Shown piece after piece: positions 42,560 to 51,113 of a stretch of 64,000 nucleotides of DNA; positions within the stretch are counted from its first letter, which is position 1, and every line of letters begins with the position of its first letter. A model generated the notes under the pieces. The model worked only from the letters and a program-made list of their open reading frames with translations. It had not been told where the DNA came from and did no database searches. Origin of the DNA: Streptomyces sp. NRRL B-1140. GTDB lineage: Bacteria > Actinomycetota > Actinomycetes > Streptomycetales > Streptomycetaceae. The DNA is taken from positions 148,320 to 212,319 of the forward strand of contig NZ_LGEA01000173.1 in the NCBI RefSeq assembly GCF_001280065.1. The letters are read 5' to 3'. A program made the position numbers and the translations under genes.

Positions 42560-43018
42560 GTGAGCGAGAAGAAGGAGCCGAGCATCCTGCAGGGCTTCAA
42601 GGCCTTCCTGATGCGCGGGAACGTCGTCGACCTGGCGGTGGCGGTGGTGATCGGTGCCGCCTTCACCAACATCGTGAACGCCGTGGTGAAGGGGATCATC
42701 AACCCGGTCGTCGGAGCCATCGGGACCAAGAACCTCGACCACTACAGCTCGTGCCTGAGCACGACCTGCGAGGGCGACAAGGGCATCCAGATCCTGTGGG
42801 GCTCCGTTCTGGGCGCCGCCCTCAGCTTCGTGATCACCGCGGCGGTCGTCTACTTCCTGATGGTCCTGCCCATGGCGAAGTACCTGGCCCGGCAGGAGGC
42901 GCGCCGGAAGGCCAAGGAGGGCACGCAGGAGATCATCGAGGTGACCGAGCTGGAGGTTCTGAAGGAGATCCGGGACGCCCTGGTCGCCCAGCGCGGCTCG
43001 GGACACGACCGGCCGTAA
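42560..43018 (+). CDS. mscL: Large-conductance mechanosensitive channel MscL
   Basis: Pressure-relief channel that opens during hypo-osmotic shock. 152 residues from the GTG at 42560 (GGAG about 10 nt upstream; another GTG at 42542 gives six more residues). Amphipathic N-helix ILQGFKAFLMRGNVVDLAVAV (split across 8-28), TM1 with VVIGAAFTNIVNAVVKGIINP, periplasmic loop with two Cys (SSCLSTTCEGDKG), TM2 and the C-terminal helical bundle KEIRDAL. The paired cysteines in the external loop are unusual and could form a disulphide. Confidence 0.95.
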   Translation: MSEKKEPSILQGFKAFLMRGNVVDLAVAVVIGAAFTNIVNAVVKGIINPVVGAIGTKNLDHYSSCLSTTCEGDKGIQILWGSVLGAALSFVITAAVVYFLMVLPMAKYLARQEARRKAKEGTQEIIEVTELEVLKEIRDALVAQRGSGHDRP

Positions 43019-43067
43019 CGGCACTGCGGGCGGCCGGACGAGCGCTGCGGGCGGCCGCCCGGCCGGT

Positions 43068-43247
43068 TCAGATGTGGTGGGGCGGCTTCTCGTCCAGGAA
43101 GCGCTTGAGGTCCGCCGCGCTGCCGCCGGAGTCGGTGCGCTCGCCCCATCCGCGGTCGGTGTCGTCGGAGGACTGCTGGTCGAGCGGGTCGTCGAAGACC
43201 AGCGCGGGCTTCGGCTCGCGCGGCTCGGGGCCGGGGACGGTACTCAT
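43068..43247 (-). CDS. Small conserved protein with DLKRFLDEKPPHHI tail
   Basis: 59 residues from the ATG at 43247. Pro/Asp/Glu-rich and probably disordered, ending in DLKRFLDEKPPHHI, the only segment with helical character. It runs antisense to the mscL/LtrA gap and converges on mscL. Codon bias favours real coding, but the ribosome site is weak. No function assignable. Confidence 0.6.
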   Translation of the reverse strand: MSTVPGPEPREPKPALVFDDPLDQQSSDDTDRGWGERTDSGGSAADLKRFLDEKPPHHI

Positions 43248-43303
43248 GCAACCAGGGTACGGTCGCGGAGAAATTCCCCGTGCCTTCTGCTGTGCTGGGA
43301 CGC

Positions 43304-44536
43304 ATGACGTCCAGCCCCGCTCCCCCGCCCGTCCCCTCCGGCGCACCAGGCGGCCGGGGACCGCTGCGCAGGCTCCGGGCCCGTGGCCGCGACGAGGCGC
43401 ACCGGGCGGCCTCGCCACTGGAGCTCTTCTTCGACCTGTGCTTCGTCGTGGCCGTCGCCCAGGCGGGCAGCGAGCTGGTGCACTCCGTCGCCGAGGGGCA
43501 CGCGGGCCAGGGGATCCTCGACTACGCGATGGTGTTCTTCGCCGTGTGGTGGGCGTGGATGAACTTCACCTGGTTCGCCTCGGCGTACGACAACGACGAC
43601 GTGCTCTACCGGGTCGTCACACTGGTGCAGATCGCGGGTGTGCTGGTCCTCGCGGCGGGGGTCTCGCGGGCGTTCGAGGAGCACGAGTACCTCGTGGTCT
43701 GGCTGGGCTACGCGATCATGCGGGTGGCCATGGCCGCTCAGTGGCTGCGGGCGGCCCGGGCCGGGGAGGGCCCGGAGCGCACGACCGCCCTGCGCTACGC
43801 CGGGGGCGTGCTGGCGTGCCAGGCCGGCTGGCTGGGGCTGCTGTTCCTGCCCGAGGGGGCGCGGCCCTGGTGGTTCCTGGTGATGGCGCTGCTGGAGATG
43901 TGCGTGCCGCCCCTCGCGGAGAGGGGCCACACCACGTCGTGGCACCCCCGGCACATCGCGGAGCGGTACGGGCTGTTCACGATCATCGTGCTGGGCGAGA
44001 CGATCGCGGCGGCCACGGTCGCGGTGAAGTCCGGCATCGACGAGAACGACGCGCTGGGCGAGCTCCTCCCCATCGCGGCGGGTGGGCTGCTGATCGTCTT
44101 CGCGGCCTGGTGGATCTACTTCGTGGTGCCCGTCCACGGCCATCTGCGATCCAATCGGCAGGCGTTCTTGTGGGGCTACGGCCACTATCTGGTGTTCGCC
44201 TCCGCGGCGGCGATCGGGGCCGGGATCGAAGTCGCGGTGGAGGAGACGGTCGGCAAGGCGCACCTCTCCACGCTGGCGGCGTCGGCGGCCGTGACCCTGC
44301 CGGCGGCCCTGTACCTGCTCACGGTGTGGGTCCTGCACTCGCGCCACTTCAAGCGGGGCATCACCCAGCAGGTGGTGCTGCCGGCGACGGCCCTGCTGGT
44401 GATCTGCTGCACGTTCCTCGGGCACTGGGCGGTGTTCGCGGCAGGTGTGGTGTGCGCGCTGTCGGTGGTGGCGGGAGAGACGGTGGCCGCGCGCCGGACG
44501 GCCGGGGAGAGCGGGCCGGCCACACGCATGGGGTGA
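43304..44536 (+). CDS. Low-temperature-requirement A (LtrA)-family membrane protein
   Basis: 410 residues, about twelve hydrophobic helices. Hallmark SPLELFFDLCFVVAVAQ (about 36-52), later SWHPRHIAERYGLFTIIVLGE with conserved His/Glu. LtrA was named in Listeria for growth at low temperature; molecular function is unknown, transport is suspected. ATG at 43304; a GTG 24 bp upstream is less likely. No operon partner. Confidence 0.9.
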   Translation: MTSSPAPPPVPSGAPGGRGPLRRLRARGRDEAHRAASPLELFFDLCFVVAVAQAGSELVHSVAEGHAGQGILDYAMVFFAVWWAWMNFTWFASAYDNDDVLYRVVTLVQIAGVLVLAAGVSRAFEEHEYLVVWLGYAIMRVAMAAQWLRAARAGEGPERTTALRYAGGVLACQAGWLGLLFLPEGARPWWFLVMALLEMCVPPLAERGHTTSWHPRHIAERYGLFTIIVLGETIAAATVAVKSGIDENDALGELLPIAAGGLLIVFAAWWIYFVVPVHGHLRSNRQAFLWGYGHYLVFASAAAIGAGIEVAVEETVGKAHLSTLAASAAVTLPAALYLLTVWVLHSRHFKRGITQQVVLPATALLVICCTFLGHWAVFAAGVVCALSVVAGETVAARRTAGESGPATRMG

Positions 44537-44636
44537 GGGCCTGCGCACTTCCCGCCACGCGCTCGTCGAGGCCTGACGCGGCACCCACCGGCTCGGCGCC
44601 TCCACCGGGACCGGCTGCTGGACGAGACTGTGGCTC

Positions 44637-45665
44637 ATGACAGTTGACGCACTGACGGATGTCTCCGGCCTGCGGGTGGGGCACGCGACACGCACCGGCG
44701 ACGGTTGGCTCACCGGCACCACGGTCGTCCTCGCCCCGGAGGGCGGGGCGGTGGCCGCCGTGGACGTGCGCGGCGGCGGGCCCGGCACGAAGGAGACGGA
44801 CGCGCTCGACCCGCGCAACGTGGTGCGCAAGGTGGAGGCGGTCGTGCTGACCGGCGGCAGCGCCTACGGTCTCGACGCCGCTGCGGGGGTGATGGCCTGG
44901 CTGGAGGAGCGGGGGCGCGGGATCCGGGTCGGGGCGGATCCCGCGCATGTGGTGCCGGTGGTGCCCGCCGCGTGCGTGTTCGACCTGGGGCGGGGCGGTG
45001 ACTTCCGGGCCCGGCCGGACGCGGCGACCGGCCGGGCGGCGGTCGAGGCGGCCGCGGCGAGCGAGCCGGGCGCCCCGGTGCCCCAGGGGTGCGTGGGCGC
45101 GGGCACGGGAGCCGTGACCGGGGTGGTGAAGGGCGGCGTCGGCAGCGCGAGCACGGTGCTCGGCTCGGGGATCACGGTGGCCGCGCTGGTGGTGGCCAAC
45201 GCGGCGGGGTCGACGGTGGATCCGGAAACGGGGGTGCTGTACGGGGAGTTGTTCCAGGGGCGGGTGGAGTACCCGGGGGCGGAGGTCCACGCGGCGGCGC
45301 AGCGGCGCCTGGCCGAGACGGCCGCGAGGAGCACGCCACCGCCGCTCAACACCACCCTCGCGGTGGTCGCCACGGACGCGGAGCTGTCCAAGGCGCAGGC
45401 GCAGAAGCTGGCCTGCACGGCGCACGACGGCATCGCTCGTGCGGTGCGTCCGGTGCATCTCCTCAACGACGGGGACACGGTGTTCACCCTGGCGACCGGC
45501 GGCCGCGCCCTGGACGCCGCGGACCCGCTCGCCCTGAACGAGGTCCTGGCGGCGGGCGCCGACGTGGTGACGCGCGCGATCGTGCGGGCGGTGCGGGCCG
45601 CGGAGCCGGTGGACGGTCCGGGCGGGGCGTGGCCGTCGTACACGGAGTTGTACGCGGGCCGTTGA
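44637..45665 (+). CDS. P1-family Ntn peptidase (DmpA/NylC fold)
   Basis: 342 residues. Self-processing N-terminal-nucleophile hydrolase related to D-aminopeptidase DmpA and nylon-oligomer hydrolase NylC. The N-terminal GLRVGHAT, LTGGSAYGLDAA (70-81), GCVGAGTGAVTG (151-162) and the cleavage region PPLNTTLAVVATD, where the chain should break between Asn238 and Thr239 to free Thr239 as nucleophile, are all present. No signal peptide; cytosolic. Likely substrates are beta- or D-aminopeptide amides; a xenobiotic oligomer activity is possible but not predicted. Confidence 0.9.
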   Translation: MTVDALTDVSGLRVGHATRTGDGWLTGTTVVLAPEGGAVAAVDVRGGGPGTKETDALDPRNVVRKVEAVVLTGGSAYGLDAAAGVMAWLEERGRGIRVGADPAHVVPVVPAACVFDLGRGGDFRARPDAATGRAAVEAAAASEPGAPVPQGCVGAGTGAVTGVVKGGVGSASTVLGSGITVAALVVANAAGSTVDPETGVLYGELFQGRVEYPGAEVHAAAQRRLAETAARSTPPPLNTTLAVVATDAELSKAQAQKLACTAHDGIARAVRPVHLLNDGDTVFTLATGGRALDAADPLALNEVLAAGADVVTRAIVRAVRAAEPVDGPGGAWPSYTELYAGR

Positions 45666-45831
45666 ACAGGCGCGCTGCGCACAGCGGATGCACAGCGGAC
45701 CCGGAATTTGTCGCGGTTCTGTCACGTGACGGCCTTCATGGGGAACGGACGGAACCCGACCGGCCCCCGGGCCCCTCTACTCCCACGTACCGGAGCGGAT
45801 CACGCAACATCACACGAACTGGGAGCAGCCC

Positions 45832-47049
45832 GTGACAACGCCGAACATTTCAGCGCGGCGCACTCTGGGGGCCTGTGCCGCCCTGGTGGTCGGCGCCCTG
45901 ACCCTCACCGCCTGCGGTGGCCGCGCCAACGCCAAGAACGACGACAAGGGCGGCGAGGGCGGCACCAAGACGTCCGTCGCGAAGATCGCCATCTCGGCGA
46001 AGGACGGTTCGACCGGCGCGTCCATCAACTCCACCGGCGTGAAGGTCAGCGACGGGAAGCTGACCGACGTGAAGATGACGGTGGCGGGCAGCGGGCAGGT
46101 CGTCGAGGGCTCGGTCTCCGGCGACGGCAAGGTCTGGAAGCCCAAGGAGCAGTTGGAGCGCGGGACCAAGTACCAGATATCCGCGACCGCCAAGGACGCG
46201 GACGGCCGGACGGCCGCGGCCAACTCCATCTTCACGACGGTGACGACGTCCAACAGCTTCATCGGCACGTACACGCCGGACAACGGCACGACGGTCGGCG
46301 TGGGGATGCCGGTGTCGTTCACCTTCGACAAGGCCATCACCGACCGCAAGGCCGTGCAGTCGCACATCACGGTGACGTCCAGCAGCGGGCAGCAGGTCGT
46401 CGGGCACTGGTTCAACGGGCAGCGGCTCGACTTCCGGCCCCAGGAGTACTGGAAGGCCGGCTCCAAGGTCACGATGAAGATCGACCTGGACGGGGTCGAG
46501 GGCGCGAACGGCGTCTACGGCGTGCAGAAGAAGACGGTCACCTTCACGGTGGGCCGTTCGCAGGTCTCCACGGTCGACGTGAACACCCAGACGATGACGG
46601 TGGTCCGGGACGGCAAGACCCTCAAGACGATCCCGATCTCGGCGGGCAGCCCGGAGCACACCACCTACAACGGGCAGATGGTGATCTCCGAGAAGTTCGT
46701 CCAGACCCGGATGAACAGCCGGACGGTCGGGCTGGGCGGCGAGTACGACATCCCGGACGTGCCGCACGCGATGCGCCTGACGACGTCGGGCACGTTCATC
46801 CATGGCAACTACTGGTACAACAAGGGCAACCCGCCCTTCGGCCGCCAGGGCACCAGCCACGGCTGCGTGGGCCTCGCCGACGTCCAGGGAGCCGGCGGCA
46901 GCACGCCCGCCAAGTGGTTCTACGACAACTCCCTCATCGGGGACGTGGTGATCGTGAAGAACTCCCCCGACAAGACGGTGGCGCCGGACAACGGGCTCAA
47001 CGGCTGGAACATGGCGTGGAGCCAGTGGACCGCGGACAGCGCTTCCTGA
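45832..47049 (+). CDS. L,D-transpeptidase lipoprotein (YkuD)
   Basis: 405 residues. Lipoprotein signal with lipobox LTAC (acylated Cys28), two Ig-like domains (about 45-145 and 150-245), then a YkuD catalytic domain (about 250-375) with HGN in TFIHGNYW and SHGCVGL (His343, Cys345 nucleophile). It forms 3-3 cross-links in peptidoglycan on the outer face of the membrane, an alternative to the beta-lactam-sensitive PBPs found earlier in the window. GTG start at 45832 after GGGAGCAG. Its 166-bp leader contains the palindrome GTCACGTGAC (45721-45730). Confidence 0.95.
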   Translation: MTTPNISARRTLGACAALVVGALTLTACGGRANAKNDDKGGEGGTKTSVAKIAISAKDGSTGASINSTGVKVSDGKLTDVKMTVAGSGQVVEGSVSGDGKVWKPKEQLERGTKYQISATAKDADGRTAAANSIFTTVTTSNSFIGTYTPDNGTTVGVGMPVSFTFDKAITDRKAVQSHITVTSSSGQQVVGHWFNGQRLDFRPQEYWKAGSKVTMKIDLDGVEGANGVYGVQKKTVTFTVGRSQVSTVDVNTQTMTVVRDGKTLKTIPISAGSPEHTTYNGQMVISEKFVQTRMNSRTVGLGGEYDIPDVPHAMRLTTSGTFIHGNYWYNKGNPPFGRQGTSHGCVGLADVQGAGGSTPAKWFYDNSLIGDVVIVKNSPDKTVAPDNGLNGWNMAWSQWTADSAS

Positions 47050-47105
47050 CCTCTCGGCGAATCGGCTGAAGAACCTTCCCAACTGGGGACTTTGCCGGAC
47101 CGAAC

Positions 47106-47134
47106 GGGCCGCGCGGGAACTTTTCGCGCGGCCC
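47106..47134 (+). terminator. Terminator of the L,D-transpeptidase gene
   Basis: GGGCCGCGCG (47106-47115) and CGCGCGGCCC (47125-47134), 9-nt loop, followed by GCGCGTTTT. Confidence 0.8.
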
Positions 47135-47240
47135 GCGCGTTTTCCCGGACGTACGTTTTCTCGGTTCCCGGACATGATGTCCGACCGAGGGGCTACGGTA
47201 TGCACCCACCAGGTGACATGCAGCAACGCCGGGAGACACC

Positions 47241-47987
47241 TTGAGCGTTCCGTACGAGACGGCAGCGTACGAACCCCACGACTCGCCCGAGACTCCGGAG
47301 GAGCACCTCGCGCGACTCCTCGGCCGCGCCCTGAACTCCTTCGAGCTACCGGACGAGGCGATGAGGCGCCTGGACTGCGCCCTGGCGCACGACGGTTCGC
47401 TGCATTCCGCGCACCACAGCGCGGGCCTGCACCGGGAGACGTACCGGCACACCTGGCTGCTCGCCGACGGTTCCGCGCTCACCCTGTGGGAGCTCGTCCA
47501 CAACACCGCGCCGGGCAGCGAACCGCAGCACGAGGTGTACGTCGACGAGGAGGAGTTGCGTGCCGCCACCGCGCGGCTGCCGCTGCCGCCGGACACCCCG
47601 GACTTCGAACTGCCGGTGACGGTACAGCTGTCACCGGTCCCCACCCCGCGGCACGCGTACGCCGCGGAGAATTCGGCGGACCACGCGCGCAGGTTACTGC
47701 GCCGGGCGGAGAACGTGGACCGGCCGGGCGTGGACACGGCGGCGCTGCTGGCCACGGCGTCCGGGCACCAGATCACCCAGGCCTTCGGCCGGCCGTGCCG
47801 CGCGGGCCGGGTGGGGCTGGGTTTCTCGCTCTACGAGCACGCGTTCCTGCTGCGCGACGGCGACGAGGTCTCCCTCTGGGAGGTCGAACACACGGCGACG
47901 CCGGACGGCCGCCACATGTGTGAGGTGTACGCCACCGAGGACGCGGCACGCGAGGCGATGGAGCGGCGGGCGGCGCAGTTGTCCTAG
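47241..47987 (+). CDS. Conserved Streptomyces protein with two internal repeats (DUF6227-like)
   Basis: 248 residues from a TTG at 47241 behind GGGAG. Two halves resemble each other: YRHTWLLADGSALTLWELVH (about 68-87) with a following HEVYVDEEEL, and YEHAFLLRDGDEVSLWEVEH (about 198-217) with CEVYATEDAA. Each half also has a preceding helix (HLARLLGRALN, HARRLLRRAEN). So the protein is a tandem duplication of an approximately 110-residue domain. No signal peptide, no catalytic motif. The DUF number is from memory. Confidence 0.82.
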   Translation: MSVPYETAAYEPHDSPETPEEHLARLLGRALNSFELPDEAMRRLDCALAHDGSLHSAHHSAGLHRETYRHTWLLADGSALTLWELVHNTAPGSEPQHEVYVDEEELRAATARLPLPPDTPDFELPVTVQLSPVPTPRHAYAAENSADHARRLLRRAENVDRPGVDTAALLATASGHQITQAFGRPCRAGRVGLGFSLYEHAFLLRDGDEVSLWEVEHTATPDGRHMCEVYATEDAAREAMERRAAQLS

Positions 47988-48661
47988 CTCGCGTCCGAGA
48001 ACCTGACGCTGCGCAGCATCGCCTCGAAACGGGCGAACTCAGCCGCTGTGTCCCGCTGCTGGTCGGTGTTCACGGTGGTCCAGGACACCAAGGGGGTACG
48101 TGCGCCGATGTCGATGACGGCCAGTCGTTGCGTGTACTCCGGCTGCAGTCCGTAGCAGTCGTCGTGAGCGTCCCCGTCGGCCTCGGGGCAGCCGAGAGTG
48201 CCGTTGAGCGACCAGTCGGTGGTGGCGGTCATCAGCGTCGCCGGATGCCCGTCGACCTTGGTCCCCACCCTGTCCCGCCACTTCGCGTGATAGTCGGTCA
48301 GCCCGCGCAGGAGGGCCAGATAGGCCCGGTAGCTGCCCGGTGGCTTGACGGGCTCGTTCTTGCCCGGCGGGTACACGACCACCGGCAGCAGGAACCTGAC
48401 CTTGTCGCTCTCCGACCTGTCCCAGGTCAGAAAGGTGCGGGTGTCCTGCGCGGGGCGCGTACCGAGCGAGGCGGGGACGGACACCGTGAAGGGCACGGCG
48501 AACGCCTTGCTGGTGTACGCCATGGGCGAAGCCGACTCCGACACCGTGGCCCGGGCGGCGGGCGACGACGGGGCACTCCCCTCGGTTCCACCCACACATC
48601 CGGAGACAACGCCCAGCAGGGTCACGGTCATGACGGCCACCGTGCGGGGACGAGCCCGCAT
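47984..48661 (-). CDS. Putative lipoprotein of unknown function
   Basis: 225 residues from the ATG at 48661, which has AGGTGAGG just upstream; an alternative GTG lies 9 bp further. Signal peptide with lipobox-like VVSGC (Cys22), a Ser/Ala-rich spacer, then one globular domain containing a likely disulphide pair (CPEADGDAHDDC). Secreted and lipid-anchored. No known family recognised. It overlaps the preceding gene by 4 bp tail to tail (TAGC..). Confidence 0.75.
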   Translation of the reverse strand: MRARPRTVAVMTVTLLGVVSGCVGGTEGSAPSSPAARATVSESASPMAYTSKAFAVPFTVSVPASLGTRPAQDTRTFLTWDRSESDKVRFLLPVVVYPPGKNEPVKPPGSYRAYLALLRGLTDYHAKWRDRVGTKVDGHPATLMTATTDWSLNGTLGCPEADGDAHDDCYGLQPEYTQRLAVIDIGARTPLVSWTTVNTDQQRDTAAEFARFEAMLRSVRFSDAS

Positions 48662-48759
48662 ACGCCTCACCTCAGCACGACTGTGAGCCGACGCGCAGGG
48701 CTCGGCAACCGGAGAGGCGGGACGGCGAGCGCGGAAGCGGCGTGACCGCCGCAGGGGCG

Positions 48760-48918
48760 CTAGGCCGCCCTGTCACCCAGTCGGCGCACCAGCTCGGCGA
48801 AGGCGTCTCTCTCCTCGGCGGTCAGCTCCACGGACTCCGACCGGGAGCCCGTCTGCCGCTGCTGCGGGAGGGCGGGGAGGCGGTGGCCGTCGGGTCGACG
48901 GGAGACGTGCTCGGGCAT
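48760..48918 (-). CDS. 52-residue small protein
   Basis: ATG at 48918 to TAG at 48760, starting MPEHVSRRPDGHRL and ending FAELVRRLGDRAA. Basic N-terminus and a C-terminal amphipathic helix (SVELTAEERDAFAELVRR). All codons show normal streptomycete third-position G/C bias, which supports a real gene, although the ribosome site is weak. Lies between a putative lipoprotein and the fru operon terminator. Function unknown. Confidence 0.6.
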   Translation of the reverse strand: MPEHVSRRPDGHRLPALPQQRQTGSRSESVELTAEERDAFAELVRRLGDRAA

Positions 48919-48934
48919 GCGCCCCAGTAGACAC

Positions 48935-48964
48935 CACGGCCCGGGACTTCGGTCCCGGGCCGTG
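48935..48964 (-). terminator. Terminator of the fructose operon
   Basis: Perfect 13-bp stem CACGGCCCGGGAC (48935-48947) / GTCCCGGGCCGTG (48952-48964) capped by a stable TTCG loop, 70 bp downstream of the fruA stop. Confidence 0.9.
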
Positions 48965-49034
48965 ATTTTCGTGATCTATCTCGCAGGTGGCATGAACGGT
49001 TCACACGCCCCGAATGGGGCGAACCCGCTCCGCC

Positions 49035-51113
49035 TCACGCCGCGACGGGCTGCTTCGTCTCCGTCGCCCGGACCTCGCCGCCCTCGCCGGAGGCCGGGGC
49101 CGCGCCCGGGGCCGGCTTGCGCATGCCCTTCAGGACGACGACCAGGGCCGTCGTGACACAGACACCCGCGGCGATGGCGACCAGGTAGAGGAAGGGGTTG
49201 CCGATCAGCGGGACCACGAAGATGCCGCCGTGCGGGGCGCGCAGGGTGGCGCCGAAGGCCATCGACAGGGCGCCGGTGACCGCGCCGCCCGCCATGGAGG
49301 CCGGGATGACGCGCAGCGGGTCGGCCGCCGCGAAGGGGATCGCGCCCTCGGAGATGAAGGAGGCGCCGAGCACCCAGGCCGCCTTGCCGTTCTCGCGCTC
49401 GGTCGGGGTGAACAGCTTGCCGCGCACGGTCGTGGCCAGGGCCATGGCCAGCGGCGGGACCATACCGGCCGCCATGACCGCGGCCATGATCTTCATCGCC
49501 GAGTCGCTGGGGCTGGCCACCGCGATACCGGCCGTGGCGAAGGTGTAGGCGACCTTGTTGACGGGGCCGCCGAGGTCGAAGCACATCATCAGGCCGAGCA
49601 GGGCGCCGAGCAGGATCGCGTTGCTGCCGGACAGGCCGTTCAGCCAGTCCGTCATGCCCTTCTGGGCCTCGGCGATGGGCTTGCCGATGACGACGAACAT
49701 CAGGAACCCGACGATCGCCGAGGAGATCAGCGGGATCACCACCACGGGCATGATGCCGCGCAGTGCCGCCGGGACGTTCACCTTCTGGATCGCCATCACG
49801 ACGCCGCCGGCGATCAGACCGGCCGCCAGGCCGCCGAGGAAGCCGGCGTTGATGTTGAAGGCGATCATGCCGCCGACGAAGCCGGGCACGATGCCGGGGC
49901 GGTCGGCCATGCCGTAGGCGATGTAACCGGCCAGGACCGGGACGAGGAAGCCGAAGGCGACGCCGCCGATCTGGAAGAGCAGGGCCGCCCAGCTGTCGGC
50001 CTGCGTCCACAGGAAGTGGTCCATGACCGACGGGGCCTTGTCGACCTTGTAGCCGCCGATCGCGAACCCGAGGGCGATGAGCAGACCGCCCGCGGCGACG
50101 AAGGGCACCATGTAACTGACGCCGGACATCAGCCACTTGCGCAGCTTGGTGCCGTAGCCCTCGCCGGCCTCGCCCCCGCGCTCCACGGGGGTGGCCGGGG
50201 CGGATCCGGAGGTGACCTCGCCACGCGCGGCCTTCTCACGGACCTCGGTGATGAGTTCGGCGGCGCGGTTGATGCCCGCCTTCACCCCGACGTCGACGGT
50301 GGGCTTGCCGGCGAACCGCTCCTTCTCCCGTACGGGCACGTCGTGGGCGAAGATCACGGCGTCGGCCGCCGCGATGACCTGGGGGTCGAGCCGGGTGAAA
50401 CCAGCCGATCCCTGCGGCTCCACGGTGAGTTCGACGCCCGCCTCCCGGCCGGCGTTCTCCAGCGACTCGGCCGCCATGTAGGTGTGGGCGATTCCGGTGG
50501 GGCAGGAGGTGACGGCGACGATACGGAACGGCCGCTCCTCGTCCCCGGCTCCAGCGGTGTCGGCTGCTTCGGCTGTGTCACCGGCGTCGGCTGTGTCCGT
50601 GGCGGCGGCGGGAGAGGCCGCTCCCGCCGACGCCACGGGGTCTTCGGAACCCGCGGGTGCGGGTGCGTCCGGCTCGTCGCCGCGGATCAGCGCCGCCGCG
50701 GCCGGCGCGTCGCTCACCGCGCGCAGCGCGTCGGTGAACTCGCTGTTCATCAGCTGCCGGGCCAGCGACGACAGGATCGTCAGATGGGCGTCGTCCGCGC
50801 CGGCGGGCGCGGCAATCAGGAAGATCAGGTCGGCGGGGCCGTCCGCGGCGCCGAAGTCGATGCCCGCGGCGCTGCGGCCGAAGGCGAGCGTCGGCTCGGT
50901 GACGTGCTCGCTGCGGCAGTGCGGGATGCCGATGCCACCGTCGAGACCGGTCGGCATCTGGGCCTCGCGGGCTGCCACGTCGGCGAGGAAGCCGTCCAGG
51001 TCGGTCACCCGGCCCAGGGCCACCATGCGCTCGGCGAGGGCTCGTGCCGCCGCTTCCTTGGTGTCGGCGGACAGGTCGAGATCGACCAGGTCCGCCGTGA
51101 TCATGTCGCTCAT
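49035..51113 (-). CDS. fruA: Fructose PTS transporter, fused IIA-IIB-IIC
   Basis: 692 residues. Takes up fructose and phosphorylates it to fructose-1-phosphate. IIA domain with phosphorylated His65 in GIGIPHCRS, an Ala/Asp/Thr linker (about 147-193 with ADT repeats), IIB with active Cys204 in TSCPTGIAHT, and a C-terminal IIC membrane domain (from about 320; GGYKVDKAPSV, GNPFLYL). The ATG at 51113 has AAGGAG at proper distance. Third main gene of fruR-fruK-fruA; phosphate must come from general PTS proteins encoded elsewhere. Confidence 0.96.
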   Translation of the reverse strand: MSDMITADLVDLDLSADTKEAAARALAERMVALGRVTDLDGFLADVAAREAQMPTGLDGGIGIPHCRSEHVTEPTLAFGRSAAGIDFGAADGPADLIFLIAAPAGADDAHLTILSSLARQLMNSEFTDALRAVSDAPAAAALIRGDEPDAPAPAGSEDPVASAGAASPAAATDTADAGDTAEAADTAGAGDEERPFRIVAVTSCPTGIAHTYMAAESLENAGREAGVELTVEPQGSAGFTRLDPQVIAAADAVIFAHDVPVREKERFAGKPTVDVGVKAGINRAAELITEVREKAARGEVTSGSAPATPVERGGEAGEGYGTKLRKWLMSGVSYMVPFVAAGGLLIALGFAIGGYKVDKAPSVMDHFLWTQADSWAALLFQIGGVAFGFLVPVLAGYIAYGMADRPGIVPGFVGGMIAFNINAGFLGGLAAGLIAGGVVMAIQKVNVPAALRGIMPVVVIPLISSAIVGFLMFVVIGKPIAEAQKGMTDWLNGLSGSNAILLGALLGLMMCFDLGGPVNKVAYTFATAGIAVASPSDSAMKIMAAVMAAGMVPPLAMALATTVRGKLFTPTERENGKAAWVLGASFISEGAIPFAAADPLRVIPASMAGGAVTGALSMAFGATLRAPHGGIFVVPLIGNPFLYLVAIAAGVCVTTALVVVLKGMRKPAPGAAPASGEGGEVRATETKQPVAA

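Noticed and set aside
45740..45785. SigE-type promoter (GGAAC...TCTA) before the L,D-transpeptidase
   Set aside because: GGAAC and TCTA are present but about 20 bp apart, beyond the 15-17 bp spacing of the consensus.
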